NCBI RefSeq assembly: GCF_013085465.1
Contig: NZ_CP049838.1
Coordinates: forward strand, 4,030,001-4,094,000
Direction: 5' to 3'
Length of the DNA: 64,000 bases
DNA from: Streptomyces asoensis
Lineage (GTDB): Bacteria; Actinomycetota; Actinomycetes; Streptomycetales; Streptomycetaceae
Part shown: in pieces, positions 33,468 through 42,656 of the stretch
Position numbering within the stretch: position 1 is the first letter of the stretch
Layout: each line of letters opens with the position of its first letter
Made by a program: the position numbers and the translations under genes
Notes under the pieces: model-generated
Told to the model about the DNA's origin: nothing
The model's database searches: none
What the model saw: only the letters and a program-made list of their open reading frames with translations

Positions 33468-34901
33468 ATGACCTCTGAGAAGGTCACTGACACCGCTGTC
33501 ACTGACACTCCCGAAGAGGGGTACGAGCGCGGACTCGGCAGCCGCCAGGTCCAGATGATCGCGATCGGCGGCGCCATCGGCGTCGGGCTCTTCCTGGGTG
33601 CCGGGGCGAACATCGCCAAGGCCGGCCCCAGCCTCATCCTGATGTACGCCCTCGCGGGCGGGATCATCTTCTTCATCATGCGGGCGCTGGGCGAGCTGCT
33701 GCTCTACCGCCCGGTCTCGGGTTCCTTCGCGGAGTACTCCCGCGAGTTCCTCGGCCCGTTCTTCGGCTACTTCACCGGCTGGACGTACTGGCTGATGTGG
33801 GTCGTCACCGGTATGGCCGAGCTGACGGCCGCCGCGATCTACGTCAACTACTGGTTCCCGGCCGTCCCCCAGTGGGTGACCGCACTGGTCTTCCTGGTGA
33901 TCCTCTTCGGGGTCAACCTGATCTCCGTGAAGCTCTTCGGTGAGCTGGAGTTCTGGTTCTCGATGGTGAAGGTCACCGCGCTCATCGGCATGATCGTCAT
34001 CGGCCTCGGTGTCCTCACCTTCGGCTTCAGCAGCGCCGGCGACACGGCCGCGGTCTCCAACCTGTGGGCCTTCGACGGCTTCTTCCCCAAGGGCGTCGGC
34101 TCGTCCCTGATGACCCTCCAGGGCGTCATGTTCGCCTACCTCGCGGTCGAGCTGGTCGGTGTCACGGCGGGCGAGTCGCAGGACCCGGAGAAGACCCTCC
34201 CGAAGGCGATCAACACCCTGCCGTGGCGTATCGCGCTGTTCTACGTCGGCGCGCTCACGGTCATCCTCTGCGTCGTGAAGTGGACGGAGTTCGCGCCGGG
34301 CGTGAGCCCGTTCGTCGAGGCGTTCGCGAAGATCGGCATCCCGGCGGGCGCCGGCATCGTGAACTTCGTCGTGCTGACGGCGGCCCTGTCCTCCTGCAAC
34401 TCGGGCATGTACTCCACGGGCCGGATGCTGCGGAACCTGGCCGACAGCGGCGAGGCCCCCGCGGTCTTCCGCAAGCTGTCGTCGACGAAGACCCCCGCCT
34501 TCGGCATCACGGTCTCGGTGCTGTTCATGGGCATCGGCGTGGTCCTGAACTACGTCGTCCCCGAGAAGGCCTTCGGCTACGTCACCTCGGTGGCCACCGC
34601 GGCCGGCATCTGGACCTGGCTGATGATCCTGATCAGCCACGTCCTCTACCGCCGCGCAGTCGTCGCGGGCCGGCTGCCCGCCTCGTCCTTCCCGGCCCCG
34701 GGCGGCTCGGCGTTCAGCTGGGTGGCCATCGTCTTCCTGCTCTTCGTCACCGGCCTGATCGCGTACGACGCCGACTCCCGGGTCTGCCTCTACGTGATGG
34801 CGGGCTGGGCGGTCGCGCTCGGCATCGGCTGGGCGGTCCTGAAGGGCCGCAACCCGGAGATCACCGCACGGCGCGAGCCGGAGTTCGAGAAGGTCGGCTG
34901 A
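33468..34901 (+). CDS. Amino-acid permease (APC superfamily, AAT family)
   Basis: About 477 aa and twelve membrane segments. The AAT hallmarks are IAIGGAIGVGLFLGAGANIA in helix 1, GELLLYRPVSGSFAEYSREF between helices 2 and 3, and AYLAVELVGVTAGESQDPEK in helix 6. It is a proton-coupled importer in the GABA/proline/asparagine-permease branch, but the substrate cannot be assigned. ATG at 33468 (MTSEKVTD) follows AAAGG at 10 nt; ATG 33447 is possible. A terminator follows. Confidence 0.92.
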   Translation: MTSEKVTDTAVTDTPEEGYERGLGSRQVQMIAIGGAIGVGLFLGAGANIAKAGPSLILMYALAGGIIFFIMRALGELLLYRPVSGSFAEYSREFLGPFFGYFTGWTYWLMWVVTGMAELTAAAIYVNYWFPAVPQWVTALVFLVILFGVNLISVKLFGELEFWFSMVKVTALIGMIVIGLGVLTFGFSSAGDTAAVSNLWAFDGFFPKGVGSSLMTLQGVMFAYLAVELVGVTAGESQDPEKTLPKAINTLPWRIALFYVGALTVILCVVKWTEFAPGVSPFVEAFAKIGIPAGAGIVNFVVLTAALSSCNSGMYSTGRMLRNLADSGEAPAVFRKLSSTKTPAFGITVSVLFMGIGVVLNYVVPEKAFGYVTSVATAAGIWTWLMILISHVLYRRAVVAGRLPASSFPAPGGSAFSWVAIVFLLFVTGLIAYDADSRVCLYVMAGWAVALGIGWAVLKGRNPEITARREPEFEKVG

Positions 34902-34988
34902 CCGACCCGTCGACCATCCCCGGGACGTCCGGCCGCAGGGAGCACTCGTGGCGCCCCCTGCGGCAGCCGCTCAGGACGTCCGCGATGT

Positions 34989-35025
34989 GGGCCGTTCCGT
35001 ACCACTCCTCGGTACGGGGCGGCCC
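34989..35025 (+). terminator. Terminator of the amino-acid permease gene
   Basis: GGGCCG/CGGCCC outer and CCGTACC/GGTACGG inner stems, followed by CCTTTGCTT. It lies just before the -10 of mec. Confidence 0.75.
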
Positions 35026-35045
35026 CTTTGCTTATCCTGGCGACC

Positions 35046-35468
35046 ATGCTGACCATCACCCAGGCCCTGCACGACCAGATCGTCGCCCACGCGCGCAAGG
35101 ACCACCCCGACGAGGCGTGCGGCGTGGTCGCGGGTCCGGCGGGCACGGACCGCCCGGAACGTTTCATCCCGATGCTGAACGCGGCCATGTCACCCACGTT
35201 CTACGAGTTCGACTCGGGCGACCTGTTCAAGCTCTACCGCGAGCTGGACGACCGCGACGAGGACCCGGTGATCATCTACCACTCCCACACGGCCACCGAG
35301 GCGTACCCGTCCCGCACGGACATCTCGTACGCGAACGAGCCGGGCGCGCACTACGTGCTGGTGTCGACGGCGGACACGGACGGCGGGGGCGAGTTCCAGT
35401 TCCGCTCGTTCCGCATCGTGGACGCCGTGGTCACGGAGGAGGACGTACGGGTGGTCGAGGCGTACTGA
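35046..35468 (+). CDS. mec: Mec, JAMM-type [CysO]-cysteine peptidase
   Basis: A 140-aa M67/JAMM zinc peptidase. Ligands and catalytic residues are in place: Glu23 (DEACGV), His79 and His81 (YHSHTATEAYPSRTD), Ser89 and Asp92. In M. tuberculosis Mec releases cysteine from CysO-Cys, and related JAMM enzymes trim residues after Gly-Gly of such carriers. Here the CysO ends GGMA, so Mec may do both. In mycobacteria mec-cysO-cysM is one operon; here mec is about 6.4 kb from cysO. TATCCT lies 7 nt before the ATG, predicting a leaderless mRNA. Confidence 0.9.
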   Translation: MLTITQALHDQIVAHARKDHPDEACGVVAGPAGTDRPERFIPMLNAAMSPTFYEFDSGDLFKLYRELDDRDEDPVIIYHSHTATEAYPSRTDISYANEPGAHYVLVSTADTDGGGEFQFRSFRIVDAVVTEEDVRVVEAY

Positions 35469-35520
35469 GACGCCCACGGCGGCGTTCTGGTGGCCCCGCC
35501 GTGGTGCGGCGGCCGCGCGC

Positions 35521-35874
35521 CTACGCCGCCGCGCCCCGCAGCAGCGACCGGATGGGGCGCCACAGCTCCGGTACGACCACGACGCCGACCGGGACACCGT
35601 TGTCAGGGGCCGTACGCCAGATCAGGCCGTCCGGGTGGTGGAGCACCGCCGTGACCTCGTCCGGGGTGGGTGGCGCCGCGTTGCCGCGCAGGTAGACGGC
35701 CCGCAGACCCAGGTTGCGGAGCCTGGTCAGGGCTCGGGCCCGGTTCTGGGCATGGACCAGCACGCGGACGTCCGTGGAGGGGCCCGGGAGGCCCTCCCGG
35801 GCGGTGGGGCTGGGCAGGTTCAGCGCCACCACCACCATGCCGTCGGGCAGCTTGCAGAAGCCTCCTGCGGCCAT
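35521..35874 (-). CDS. Conserved-type hypothetical protein, 117 aa
   Basis: A soluble alpha/beta-looking protein with VRVLVHAQNRARALTRLRNL, GLRAVYLRGNA and VGVVVVPELW. Codon bias is typical of a real gene. I do not recognise a family. It converges on mec with about 50 nt between. Confidence 0.6.
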   Translation of the reverse strand: MAAGGFCKLPDGMVVVALNLPSPTAREGLPGPSTDVRVLVHAQNRARALTRLRNLGLRAVYLRGNAAPPTPDEVTAVLHHPDGLIWRTAPDNGVPVGVVVVPELWRPIRSLLRGAAA

Positions 35875-36007
35875 GCGGTCACACCCCCGTGCGCGTCGGT
35901 ATCGAGGTCGTCGCCGGGGTCGGCGCCGAGGTCGCTGTCGCTGTCGATGTCGGTGTCGCTGTCGATGCAGGTGTCAATAAGAAGGGCACAGGAGGCACCT
36001 AAACACG

Positions 36008-36040
36008 ATCGGCGGCAACCCGCCAGGGGTTGCCGCCGAT
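36008..36040 (-). terminator. Terminator of the M6 protease gene
   Basis: ATCGGCGGCAACCC/GGGTTGCCGCCGAT, a perfect 14-bp stem with a 5-nt loop, 26 nt after the protease stop. Confidence 0.85.
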
Positions 36041-36066
36041 ACGCGTCTGACCTGCGAAAACGTCGA

Positions 36067-38415
36067 CTACTTGGTCGACGGACCGACCTTCACCTTGATC
36101 GTCGAGCCACTGGCGGGCTCGTTGACGATCTTGATCGAGGTGTTGGTGTCAGTGACCTTGACGCCCGCGAGCGGGGTCGTCGCGTCGTAGTACGTGGACT
36201 TGCCGTCGTCGAAGACCGGGACACCCGGACGCGACTTGATCTTGACCGCGACGTCCGCCTTGTGCAGCGTGATCGCGTCCGTCCGGTACTGGCTGAAGGG
36301 CGAGTCGAAGCTCTGGAGACGGGCGTTCATCACGGAGCCGTCGGTCCACTTCAGCGCGGTCGGGTGCGAGTCGATCGGGAGGATCAGGCCCTCACCCGGG
36401 TGCTGGCTGGTGTTGTCGTCCGCCTGCGAGGTGTCCCACTTCCAGATCAGCAGACCGTTCTGGTACGGGTAGTGCTCCACCCAGTCGGGACGGGTCGTCG
36501 AGAAGCCGAAGTTGTACGGGCCGACCTTGAGGGTCTTGTCGTACGACACGTACTGGCGGTTCTCGGCGATGTAGTACTGGGCGTAGTCGTCCGTGATGGA
36601 CGCGCCGATGCGGGAGAAGCCGTTCGCCGTCCAAGCCGCGTCCGCGGTCTCCGCGTTGTCGGAGAAGAGCGCGGCGCCGTCCGCCGTCACCGTGATCTCG
36701 TCGGCCGCGAAGCCCTTCTGGGCCACGCCGCCGTCGGTGGCGTACCGGAACCGGACGCTGATCTTCTGGCCCGCGTAGGCGTTCAGCGGGAAGGTCAGCT
36801 TCTGGTAGGCGTCGACCGTGCCGGTGAGCGCGGGCTTGCCGCTGCCGTCCCGCGGGATGGCGCTGCCGTCGGCCAGGGTGCCGTCGATCGGCGTCCAGTT
36901 GGCGCCGTCGGTGGAGACCTCGGTGTACAGGTAGTCGTAGTCCTGCTCGATGTCCCACCAGCCGTCCAGGGACAGCGAGGCCGACGTCTTGCCGGTCAGG
37001 TCGACCGCGCGGGTCAGGGTGTTGCGCAGGTCGTCACCGCTGCCGCTCCACCACTGCGTGGCGCCCTCGGCCGGGGCGACCACCTCGGTGGTGACCTCCT
37101 TCTCCGGCAACTGGACCACGAGGGCCTGGGCGTTCTTGGTGTTGTACTCCGCGACGCCGAGCGTGTGGCTGGACTTCACGCCCGCCTTGGCGACGTCGTA
37201 GTCGAGCCAGCCGAGCTGGAGCTTGTCCCAGGCGTTCATGTCGCCGGGAAGGTTGCCGATGGCCTCCTTGCCGGTGCCGAGCCAGGAACCGGAGGACATC
37301 AACGTCCAGAAGCCGGTGGAGTTCTCGCCGCCGCCGGAGGTGTCGTACTCGTCCGGCAGGCCGAGGTCGTGGCCGTACTCGTGCGCGTAGACGCCGAGTC
37401 CGCCGTTCTCCGGCTGGATGGTGTAGTCGCCGACCCAGATGCCGGTGTCGCCGACCTGGGCGCCGCCGAGCTTGTTGGTGTCCGGGCCGGTGGAGCCGGC
37501 GTCGGTGCCGAAGGCGTACCAGCGGTGCGCCCAGATGGCGTCCTCGCCCTGGGCGCCGCCGCCCGCGGACTCGTCCTCGCCGGCGTGCACGATCTGGAAG
37601 TGGTCGATGTAGCCGTCGGACTCGTTGAAGTCGCCGTCGCCGTCGTAGTCGTAGCGGTCCCACTGGTCGAACTCGGCCAGCTCCGCCTTGATCTCGGCGG
37701 CCGTGGCACCCGCCGCCTCACGCTCGGCGACCCAGGCGTTGACGCCGTCCTGGACCGCATACCAGGCGCCGGTGGACGCGTCGTTGGAGCCGTAACGGGC
37801 CTCGTTGTAGGGGACCTTGACCCAGTCGGTCACCTCACCCTCGACCGAGTAGCGGCCCGAGGACTGCTTCTCGTAGTACTTCTTCAGCGACTCGGTGTTC
37901 TTGCCGGTGCCGAAGTACAGGTCCTGGAAGTGCGCCTGGTTGTAGTCCGCCTGCCAGGCCGTGGAGTTGTCCTTCTTGCGGTCGGGCGCGGCTATCTGGT
38001 TGTGCAGCGGGCCGACCGTGCCGCCGTAGCGGCTGTCGACCTGGTCGCCGAACTCGACGAGGATCGTGAAGATCTTGTCGGTCTTCTCGCGGCCGAGCTC
38101 GACGTACTTGCTGTCGCCCTTCCGGCTCTTGAGCTGGACGACCTTCGAGCCGTCCCGGTCCTTGACCGACGCCTCGCCGGATATGACCTGCTCGATGGCC
38201 TCCTCGCGCTGCGCTTCCTGGGTCTTGCTGAGCGGGCCGTCGAAGTCGTGCTCCTTGGCCTTGGCCGGCTGCGGGTCCTGCCGGTCCACCGCCGGGGCCT
38301 TCGCCGAGGTGTTGTCGGCGGCCTGTGCCACGGCGAACGTCGAGAACGTCGCCGAGGCCGCCGCAAGGGCGACGACCGTGGCGGCCGTCCTGAACGTCCA
38401 GGATCTACTGGTCAC
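36067..38415 (-). CDS. Secreted M6-family metalloprotease (immune inhibitor A-like)
   Basis: 782 aa. Signal peptide (TAATVVALAAASATFSTFAVAQA, here shown only as TVVALAAASATFSTF), a propeptide-like region to about residue 115, then the zinc protease domain with HEYGHDLGLPDEYD (His345, Glu346, His349; Met-turn region downstream). DYDGDGDFNESDG at 256-268 is an EF-hand-like calcium loop. The C-terminal half has MAM/jelly-roll-like beta domains typical of InhA proteases. GTG at 38415 follows GGGAGGA; the longer frame to 38430 starts inside that site. Upstream inverted repeats suggest specific regulation. Confidence 0.93.
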   Translation of the reverse strand: MTSRSWTFRTAATVVALAAASATFSTFAVAQAADNTSAKAPAVDRQDPQPAKAKEHDFDGPLSKTQEAQREEAIEQVISGEASVKDRDGSKVVQLKSRKGDSKYVELGREKTDKIFTILVEFGDQVDSRYGGTVGPLHNQIAAPDRKKDNSTAWQADYNQAHFQDLYFGTGKNTESLKKYYEKQSSGRYSVEGEVTDWVKVPYNEARYGSNDASTGAWYAVQDGVNAWVAEREAAGATAAEIKAELAEFDQWDRYDYDGDGDFNESDGYIDHFQIVHAGEDESAGGGAQGEDAIWAHRWYAFGTDAGSTGPDTNKLGGAQVGDTGIWVGDYTIQPENGGLGVYAHEYGHDLGLPDEYDTSGGGENSTGFWTLMSSGSWLGTGKEAIGNLPGDMNAWDKLQLGWLDYDVAKAGVKSSHTLGVAEYNTKNAQALVVQLPEKEVTTEVVAPAEGATQWWSGSGDDLRNTLTRAVDLTGKTSASLSLDGWWDIEQDYDYLYTEVSTDGANWTPIDGTLADGSAIPRDGSGKPALTGTVDAYQKLTFPLNAYAGQKISVRFRYATDGGVAQKGFAADEITVTADGAALFSDNAETADAAWTANGFSRIGASITDDYAQYYIAENRQYVSYDKTLKVGPYNFGFSTTRPDWVEHYPYQNGLLIWKWDTSQADDNTSQHPGEGLILPIDSHPTALKWTDGSVMNARLQSFDSPFSQYRTDAITLHKADVAVKIKSRPGVPVFDDGKSTYYDATTPLAGVKVTDTNTSIKIVNEPASGSTIKVKVGPSTK

Positions 38416-38783
38416 TTGATGTCCTCCCACGCACGCGTCCGGACGCGCGGAAAGGGGGGATCCCTGTCAAGGAAGGTCCGCGCGCTGTTATACGCGTGTA
38501 GTCAAGTGACGCCATTTGACTACTGGTTTACGAGAAAAGACAGACCTTGACTTGGACAAGTCAACTGCATTATTGGGAGCGCGTGTTCGCATTGCGGACA
38601 TGTGACTGTAACGTGGCGGAGGCCGTGACAGGCGCGCGGGACAGTCCACTTGGTGGACGCCATGACTCCGTGCGCCCCCTGTGCACCGGCACCGTGGGTT
38701 AGGTCACGCTTACCGCTCGTCCCGCTCGGGCATGCAGGCGATTAGAGTCGAGACCGCCCCCGCTTCCGAGGACACCGATTGCC
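38416..38783. other. 368-bp regulatory region between the M6 protease and a membrane-protein gene
   Basis: Lower in GC than its neighbours and without a gene. It holds TAGTCAA...TTGACTA (38499-38522), the palindrome TTGACTTG-GA-CAAGTCAA (38547-38564), a -10-like TATAAC on the minus strand at 38487-38492, and TAGAGT (about 38740) as a possible -10 for the plus-strand gene. Confidence 0.6.
38547..38564. promoter_or_regulatory. TTGACTTG palindrome, candidate protease operator
   Basis: TTGACTTG-GA-CAAGTCAA is a perfect 8-bp inverted repeat about 130 nt upstream of the protease start. The same half-site recurs as TAGTCAA/TTGACTA at 38499-38522, giving four half-sites for one regulator. Confidence 0.55.
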
Positions 38784-39143
38784 ATGCCTCGTCCGACTGT
38801 CGCACAGCTCACGTACGGTTCCTGCACCGTCATCTTCTCGACGCTCGCCATGCTGCTGCTGTCACAGACGAGTTCGGGCCCCGGGATCGCGGTCGTCGTC
38901 GTCGCCGCGGTCGCGCTCGGGGTGCTCGTCGCCATGACGGTGCCGGTGCCGAAGCCGTCCCGGGCTCCCGTGGCCCACTCCACGACCCGTTCCGTGATCC
39001 GACCCGCGGCCCGCTCCACGGCGAGCGTGCCCGCGAGCCGGCCCGAGCCCGTCACCGTTCCCGCGCGCGCCCCCGTGCACGCGTCGGTCCGGGCTTCGGT
39101 CGCCTCGGCACCCGAGCCCGTCCGGGAGCCCACGGCCCCCTGA
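38784..39143 (+). CDS. Small membrane protein with Ala/Pro/Arg-rich tail
   Basis: 119 aa. Two adjacent hydrophobic helices at about 12-27 and 33-53 form a hairpin, followed by a low-complexity tail of about 65 residues rich in Pro, Ala, Arg and Val. ATG follows GAGG at 12 nt. I do not recognise a family and the tail has no catalytic motif. Confidence 0.7.
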   Translation: MPRPTVAQLTYGSCTVIFSTLAMLLLSQTSSGPGIAVVVVAAVALGVLVAMTVPVPKPSRAPVAHSTTRSVIRPAARSTASVPASRPEPVTVPARAPVHASVRASVASAPEPVREPTAP

Positions 39144-39158
39144 CACACGCGCACATGA

Positions 39159-39194
39159 CGGAGGGCCCGCGCCACGAGGTGCGGGCCCTCCGTC
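39159..39194. terminator. Bidirectional terminator
   Basis: ACGGAGGGCCCGC/GCGGGCCCTCCGT, a perfect 13-bp stem with a 10-nt loop, between convergent genes. Confidence 0.85.
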
Positions 39195-39209
39195 GTGCGC
39201 GCGGTCGGC

Positions 39210-39929
39210 TCACCGCGAGCTGACCACCACCGTCTTGGCCGCCTTGTCGTGCAGACCCTGCTTGTAGGGCTTGTCGAAGAAGCTCCAGCCGCCGCAGATC
39301 GCCGTCCACACACAGGCGCAGCAGAACGCGAACGGCACCCACAGCACCAGGGCGCGGATCAGCGAGGTCTGCGCGGAGGGCGTGGAGCCGTTTTCGAGGT
39401 TGGCCACACGCATGCCGAGCCACTTCTTGCCCAGCGTCTGACCGGACTTGGCGGTCAGGATCGTGTCGTACGCGACGTACAGGATCGCGGCGAGGAGCTC
39501 CCGCCCGAAGGTCTTGCCGAACTCGATGTCGTCCGCGTCCACCGTGTACTGCGCGACCCCGAAGGCCCAGGCCAGCAGGGTCACCACGATGAAGACGAGG
39601 ATCATGTCGATGATCCGGGCCAGCGTGCGCTTGCCGCTGTCGGCGAGCGGGGGCATCCCGGAGAGCGGGTCGGCCGGGTAGCCGCCGTAGGGGTCGCCGC
39701 CCTGTGGACCACCGCCGTACGGGCCGCCACCAGAGGGCGGGGGCTGGCCCGCCCCGCCGCCGAACGGATCGTGCGGTGCGTCGTACGGCGAGCCCTGCCC
39801 CGCACCGGACGGGGGCTGACCCTGACCGTACGGGGGCTGCGGGGGCTCCTGCTGCGGGGGCCGCTTCCTGAACGGGTCGTCCTCCGGCGGCTCACCGCCG
39901 CCGGAGCCGGGGGGCGGTTCGGTGGTCAT
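39210..39929 (-). CDS. RDD family membrane protein
   Basis: 239 aa. A Pro/Gly/Tyr/Gln-rich cytoplasmic N-terminus of about 105 residues precedes an RDD domain with three to four membrane segments: LARIIDMILVFIVVTLLAWA, TILTAKSGQTLGKKWLGMRV with the RDD-type second-helix motif, and LIRALVLWVPFAFCCACVW. RDD proteins are poorly characterised; some act as ion antiporters. ATG at 39929. A 15-bp repeat array lies upstream and a paralogue precedes it on the same strand. Confidence 0.88.
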   Translation of the reverse strand: MTTEPPPGSGGGEPPEDDPFRKRPPQQEPPQPPYGQGQPPSGAGQGSPYDAPHDPFGGGAGQPPPSGGGPYGGGPQGGDPYGGYPADPLSGMPPLADSGKRTLARIIDMILVFIVVTLLAWAFGVAQYTVDADDIEFGKTFGRELLAAILYVAYDTILTAKSGQTLGKKWLGMRVANLENGSTPSAQTSLIRALVLWVPFAFCCACVWTAICGGWSFFDKPYKQGLHDKAAKTVVVSSR

Positions 39930-39990
39930 GCCCCCGAGTCGACCGCGAACCCGCGGCCTCCGCATCCGGCGAGCGGCCGTCCGGGGGACG

Positions 39991-40050
39991 GGGTGCCGGG
40001 GTACGGGGTGCCGGGGTACGGGGTGCCGGGGTACGGGGTGCCGGGTTGGG
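39991..40050. repeat. 15-bp tandem repeat between the two RDD genes
   Basis: Three perfect copies of GGGTGCCGGGGTACG and a diverged fourth. It lies between the upstream RDD gene stop and the downstream RDD gene start. Confidence 0.85.
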
Positions 40051-40082
40051 TGGTTCCTCCGGGAGGGGGACGGAAGTACGGG

Positions 40083-41858
40083 TCAGCCGGCGACGAACGT
40101 GTGGGCCGCCTTGTCGTGCCAGCACTGCCGCCACGGCTTGTCGAACAGGCCCCATACGACGCCCACCACACCGACGACGAGCAGACCGGGCACGCTGTAG
40201 ACGAGCCAGCGGCGCAGGGCCGCCCGGAAGGACGGCGGCTCGCCGCCCTCGATGTCCCGCACCTCGAGACCGAACAGCTTCTTGCCCAGCGTGCGACCCC
40301 ACTTCGCGGTCGGCACGGCTTCGTACACGATCCCGAAGACCAGCAGCACGGCGAGGACGATCCCGAGGTACACCGACGTCGTGCCGTCGAGCAGCCAGAC
40401 GGTGACGGTCTCTCCGGTGAGCTTGGCGGCGTCGACCTTCGCGGTCACATGGTCGAGGGCCTTCACGCCCAGCGGCACGGCGGCGGCGGCGGTGACGGCC
40501 GCGAGGACGAGCGTGTCCACGAGCCGGGCGGCCAGCCGCTTGCCGAGGCCCGCGGGACGGGCCTCGGACGCCCGCCGGGCGGCCGCCTGGAAGATGTCGT
40601 CGACCGGCGGTTTCCACGGCGCGACGGGTCCGTCCTCGGCACCCGCGAGCTGGTGCACCTGTTGTGCCCACGAGGACTGTCCACCGCCGGGACCGGCGGC
40701 CATCGGGACGGCGGCCTGCGGGGCGGACCCGGCGGCCTGCGGCTGAGGGCCGCCGGCCTGCTGGGGCACGCTCGGAGCGCCCTGCTGGGGGCCGGAGAGG
40801 GGTGCGGCGGACGCGGGCGCCTGGGCGACGGGCTGAGCACCGGGCTGCGCGGCCGGGAACCCCGCGGGGCCCTGCGGGGCGGGGGCGGGCGCCGGAACGG
40901 GGGCGGGGACAGGCGCCGGTGCGGCGGCCGCGACGTGGGCTGGGCCCTGCGGGGCCGGGACGCCCGGGGTCTGGGCCGCCGCCGCACGCTCGGCGGCCGC
41001 CTTGCCGGCCCCGAAACCGGGCTTGGCGGGGGCGGCACCGGGTCCGGCCGGCGCCCCGACCGGACCCTGGGCGCTGAAGGCGGCGGAAGCGGCTGAGGGG
41101 GCTGCGGCGGAGTCGCCGAACCCGGGTGTCCCGGGCGCCCCGGGTGTCCCGGGGGCCGCCGTGGGGCCGGGCCCCTGGGCTGCGGCGGGGAACGCGGCCG
41201 CGTTGCCCGCCGGACCCGACGTGCCCGCCGGCTGCGCGCCGGACGCGCCGTCCTGGTGGCCCGTGCGCGGGGCCGGCGCGCGGAAGGTGACCGTGCCCTC
41301 GTCGGGGACGAGCCCCGGCGGGCCGGAGGCACCGGGCGCGGGGGCGGCGGCGCCGCCCGCCGTCGGCCGGCGGAAGACGAACGTGCCCCCGGAGACCACG
41401 TCCCCGGCACCGGCACCGTCCTCCGGTTCCGCGGGCGGGATCGTGGACGTGCCGTCCGTGCTCGTGGACAGGCCCTCGGGCTGCGCCGGGGCGGGCGAGG
41501 GCACCCTGGGGTCGGCGCCCTGCGGGGCGCCCCAGGAGACCCGGCGGTCCTGGTCGCCGCCGAAGCCGGACTGGTGGGCGCGGTCGGCGCCCCACGCGGA
41601 GGCGGGCTCGGGACGGCCGCCGTACGGGTCCGCCGGTGCCGGGTCCTCGTCGAAGAAGTGCGGGCCGGTCTCCTCCACGGAGGCCGGGGGCGAGCCGGGC
41701 GGGGGCGTGAGCGGTCGGCCGTCGGATGGCGCCGGCCGGCTGGTGCCCGGTACCCAGGAGGCACCGTTCCAGTACCGGACGTATCCAGGGATGGACGGGT
41801 CCGGGTAGTACCCCTCGCGGGGCCTGTCGTCGCCGGGTGCCGGGGTTGGGGCGCTCAT
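40083..41858 (-). CDS. RDD family protein with N-terminal DUF2510 domain
   Basis: 591 aa. DUF2510 at about 14-45 (REGYYPDPSIPGYVRYWNGA), then a Pro/Ala/Gly-rich disordered region of about 370 residues, then a C-terminal RDD domain (LGKRLAARLVDTLVLAAVTA, VPTAKWGRTLGKKLFGLEVR, WLVYSVPGLLVVGVVGVVW). The last 130 residues resemble the neighbouring RDD protein, ending likewise in KPW-QC-HDKAA. DUF2510 is a small actinobacterial membrane-associated module. ATG at 41858. About 150 nt separate the two genes, which may be cotranscribed. Confidence 0.88.
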   Translation of the reverse strand: MSAPTPAPGDDRPREGYYPDPSIPGYVRYWNGASWVPGTSRPAPSDGRPLTPPPGSPPASVEETGPHFFDEDPAPADPYGGRPEPASAWGADRAHQSGFGGDQDRRVSWGAPQGADPRVPSPAPAQPEGLSTSTDGTSTIPPAEPEDGAGAGDVVSGGTFVFRRPTAGGAAAPAPGASGPPGLVPDEGTVTFRAPAPRTGHQDGASGAQPAGTSGPAGNAAAFPAAAQGPGPTAAPGTPGAPGTPGFGDSAAAPSAASAAFSAQGPVGAPAGPGAAPAKPGFGAGKAAAERAAAAQTPGVPAPQGPAHVAAAAPAPVPAPVPAPAPAPQGPAGFPAAQPGAQPVAQAPASAAPLSGPQQGAPSVPQQAGGPQPQAAGSAPQAAVPMAAGPGGGQSSWAQQVHQLAGAEDGPVAPWKPPVDDIFQAAARRASEARPAGLGKRLAARLVDTLVLAAVTAAAAVPLGVKALDHVTAKVDAAKLTGETVTVWLLDGTTSVYLGIVLAVLLVFGIVYEAVPTAKWGRTLGKKLFGLEVRDIEGGEPPSFRAALRRWLVYSVPGLLVVGVVGVVWGLFDKPWRQCWHDKAAHTFVAG

Positions 41859-42130
41859 GTCCGTCGTCCCGTATCTGCTCGGGGGTGGGATGGGGGGCTC
41901 CACATCTATCAGACCGACGCAAGCCCCACTGCCAGTCCGGTCGGACCCGCCCCTTTCCGGGCAACCCCGTGCACGCTCTTCACACGTTCGGAACCGCCCG
42001 TCGGAGCCGGGTCAGAAACGCGCCGAAAAAAGTTCTCCGAACCCGCGTAATGGTTCCGGGTGCAGCCCCTCTCCACTCGTACGGGCCCACCGCGGGTCCG
42101 CGCGAGGTCCGTCTCGAGAGGAGAACCGAC

Positions 42131-42607
42131 ATGCATCTCACCGTGGTGGAACGCGAACTGGAGCTCAAGCTGATCCTGTCGCCGGAGCGCAGCATCCCGG
42201 TCCCGGCCCGGCTGGGCTACCGCAGCGACGACCCGTTCGCCGTCCACGTCGCCTTCCACATCAACTCCGAGCACCCGGTCGACTGGACGTTCGCCCGTGA
42301 GCTGCTGGTGGAGGGCGTGTTCCGGCCGTGCGGGCACGGGGACGTGCGGGTGTGGCCCACGAAGGTGGAGGGGCGCAGCGTCGTGCTGATGGCACTGAGC
42401 TCGCCCGACGGGGACGCCCTTCTCGAGGCGCCCACGGCCCAGGTCTCGGCCTGGCTGGAGCGGACGATGCGAGTGGTGCCCCCGGGGACCGAGGGTGAGC
42501 AGCTCGGCATCGACGACGGTCTGGCCGAGCTGCTCGCCCCGACTCCCGCGGACGACCTGTGGCTGTGCGACCCGTGGCCGTCGGACGAGTCCAAGGAAGG
42601 GGAGTGA
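42131..42607 (+). CDS. ssgG: SsgA-like sporulation/cell-division protein (SsgG-like)
   Basis: A 158-aa SALP, a family found in sporulating actinomycetes that positions septation and peptidoglycan remodelling. The fold markers PVPARLGYRSDDPFAVHVAF, VDWTFARELLVEGVFRPCGH and GDVRVWPT are clear. Of the SALPs I recall, SsgG is encoded in this neighbourhood of S. coelicolor near hppD, and the longer acidic C-terminus agrees, so the symbol rests partly on position. ATG at 42131 has a GAGAGGAGAACC leader. The 270 bp upstream contain no gene. Confidence 0.85.
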   Translation: MHLTVVERELELKLILSPERSIPVPARLGYRSDDPFAVHVAFHINSEHPVDWTFARELLVEGVFRPCGHGDVRVWPTKVEGRSVVLMALSSPDGDALLEAPTAQVSAWLERTMRVVPPGTEGEQLGIDDGLAELLAPTPADDLWLCDPWPSDESKEGE

Positions 42608-42656
42608 GGCGTCGGTCCCGGCCCCGTTCGCGGTCCCGGTCGCAGCCCTGGCGGCG

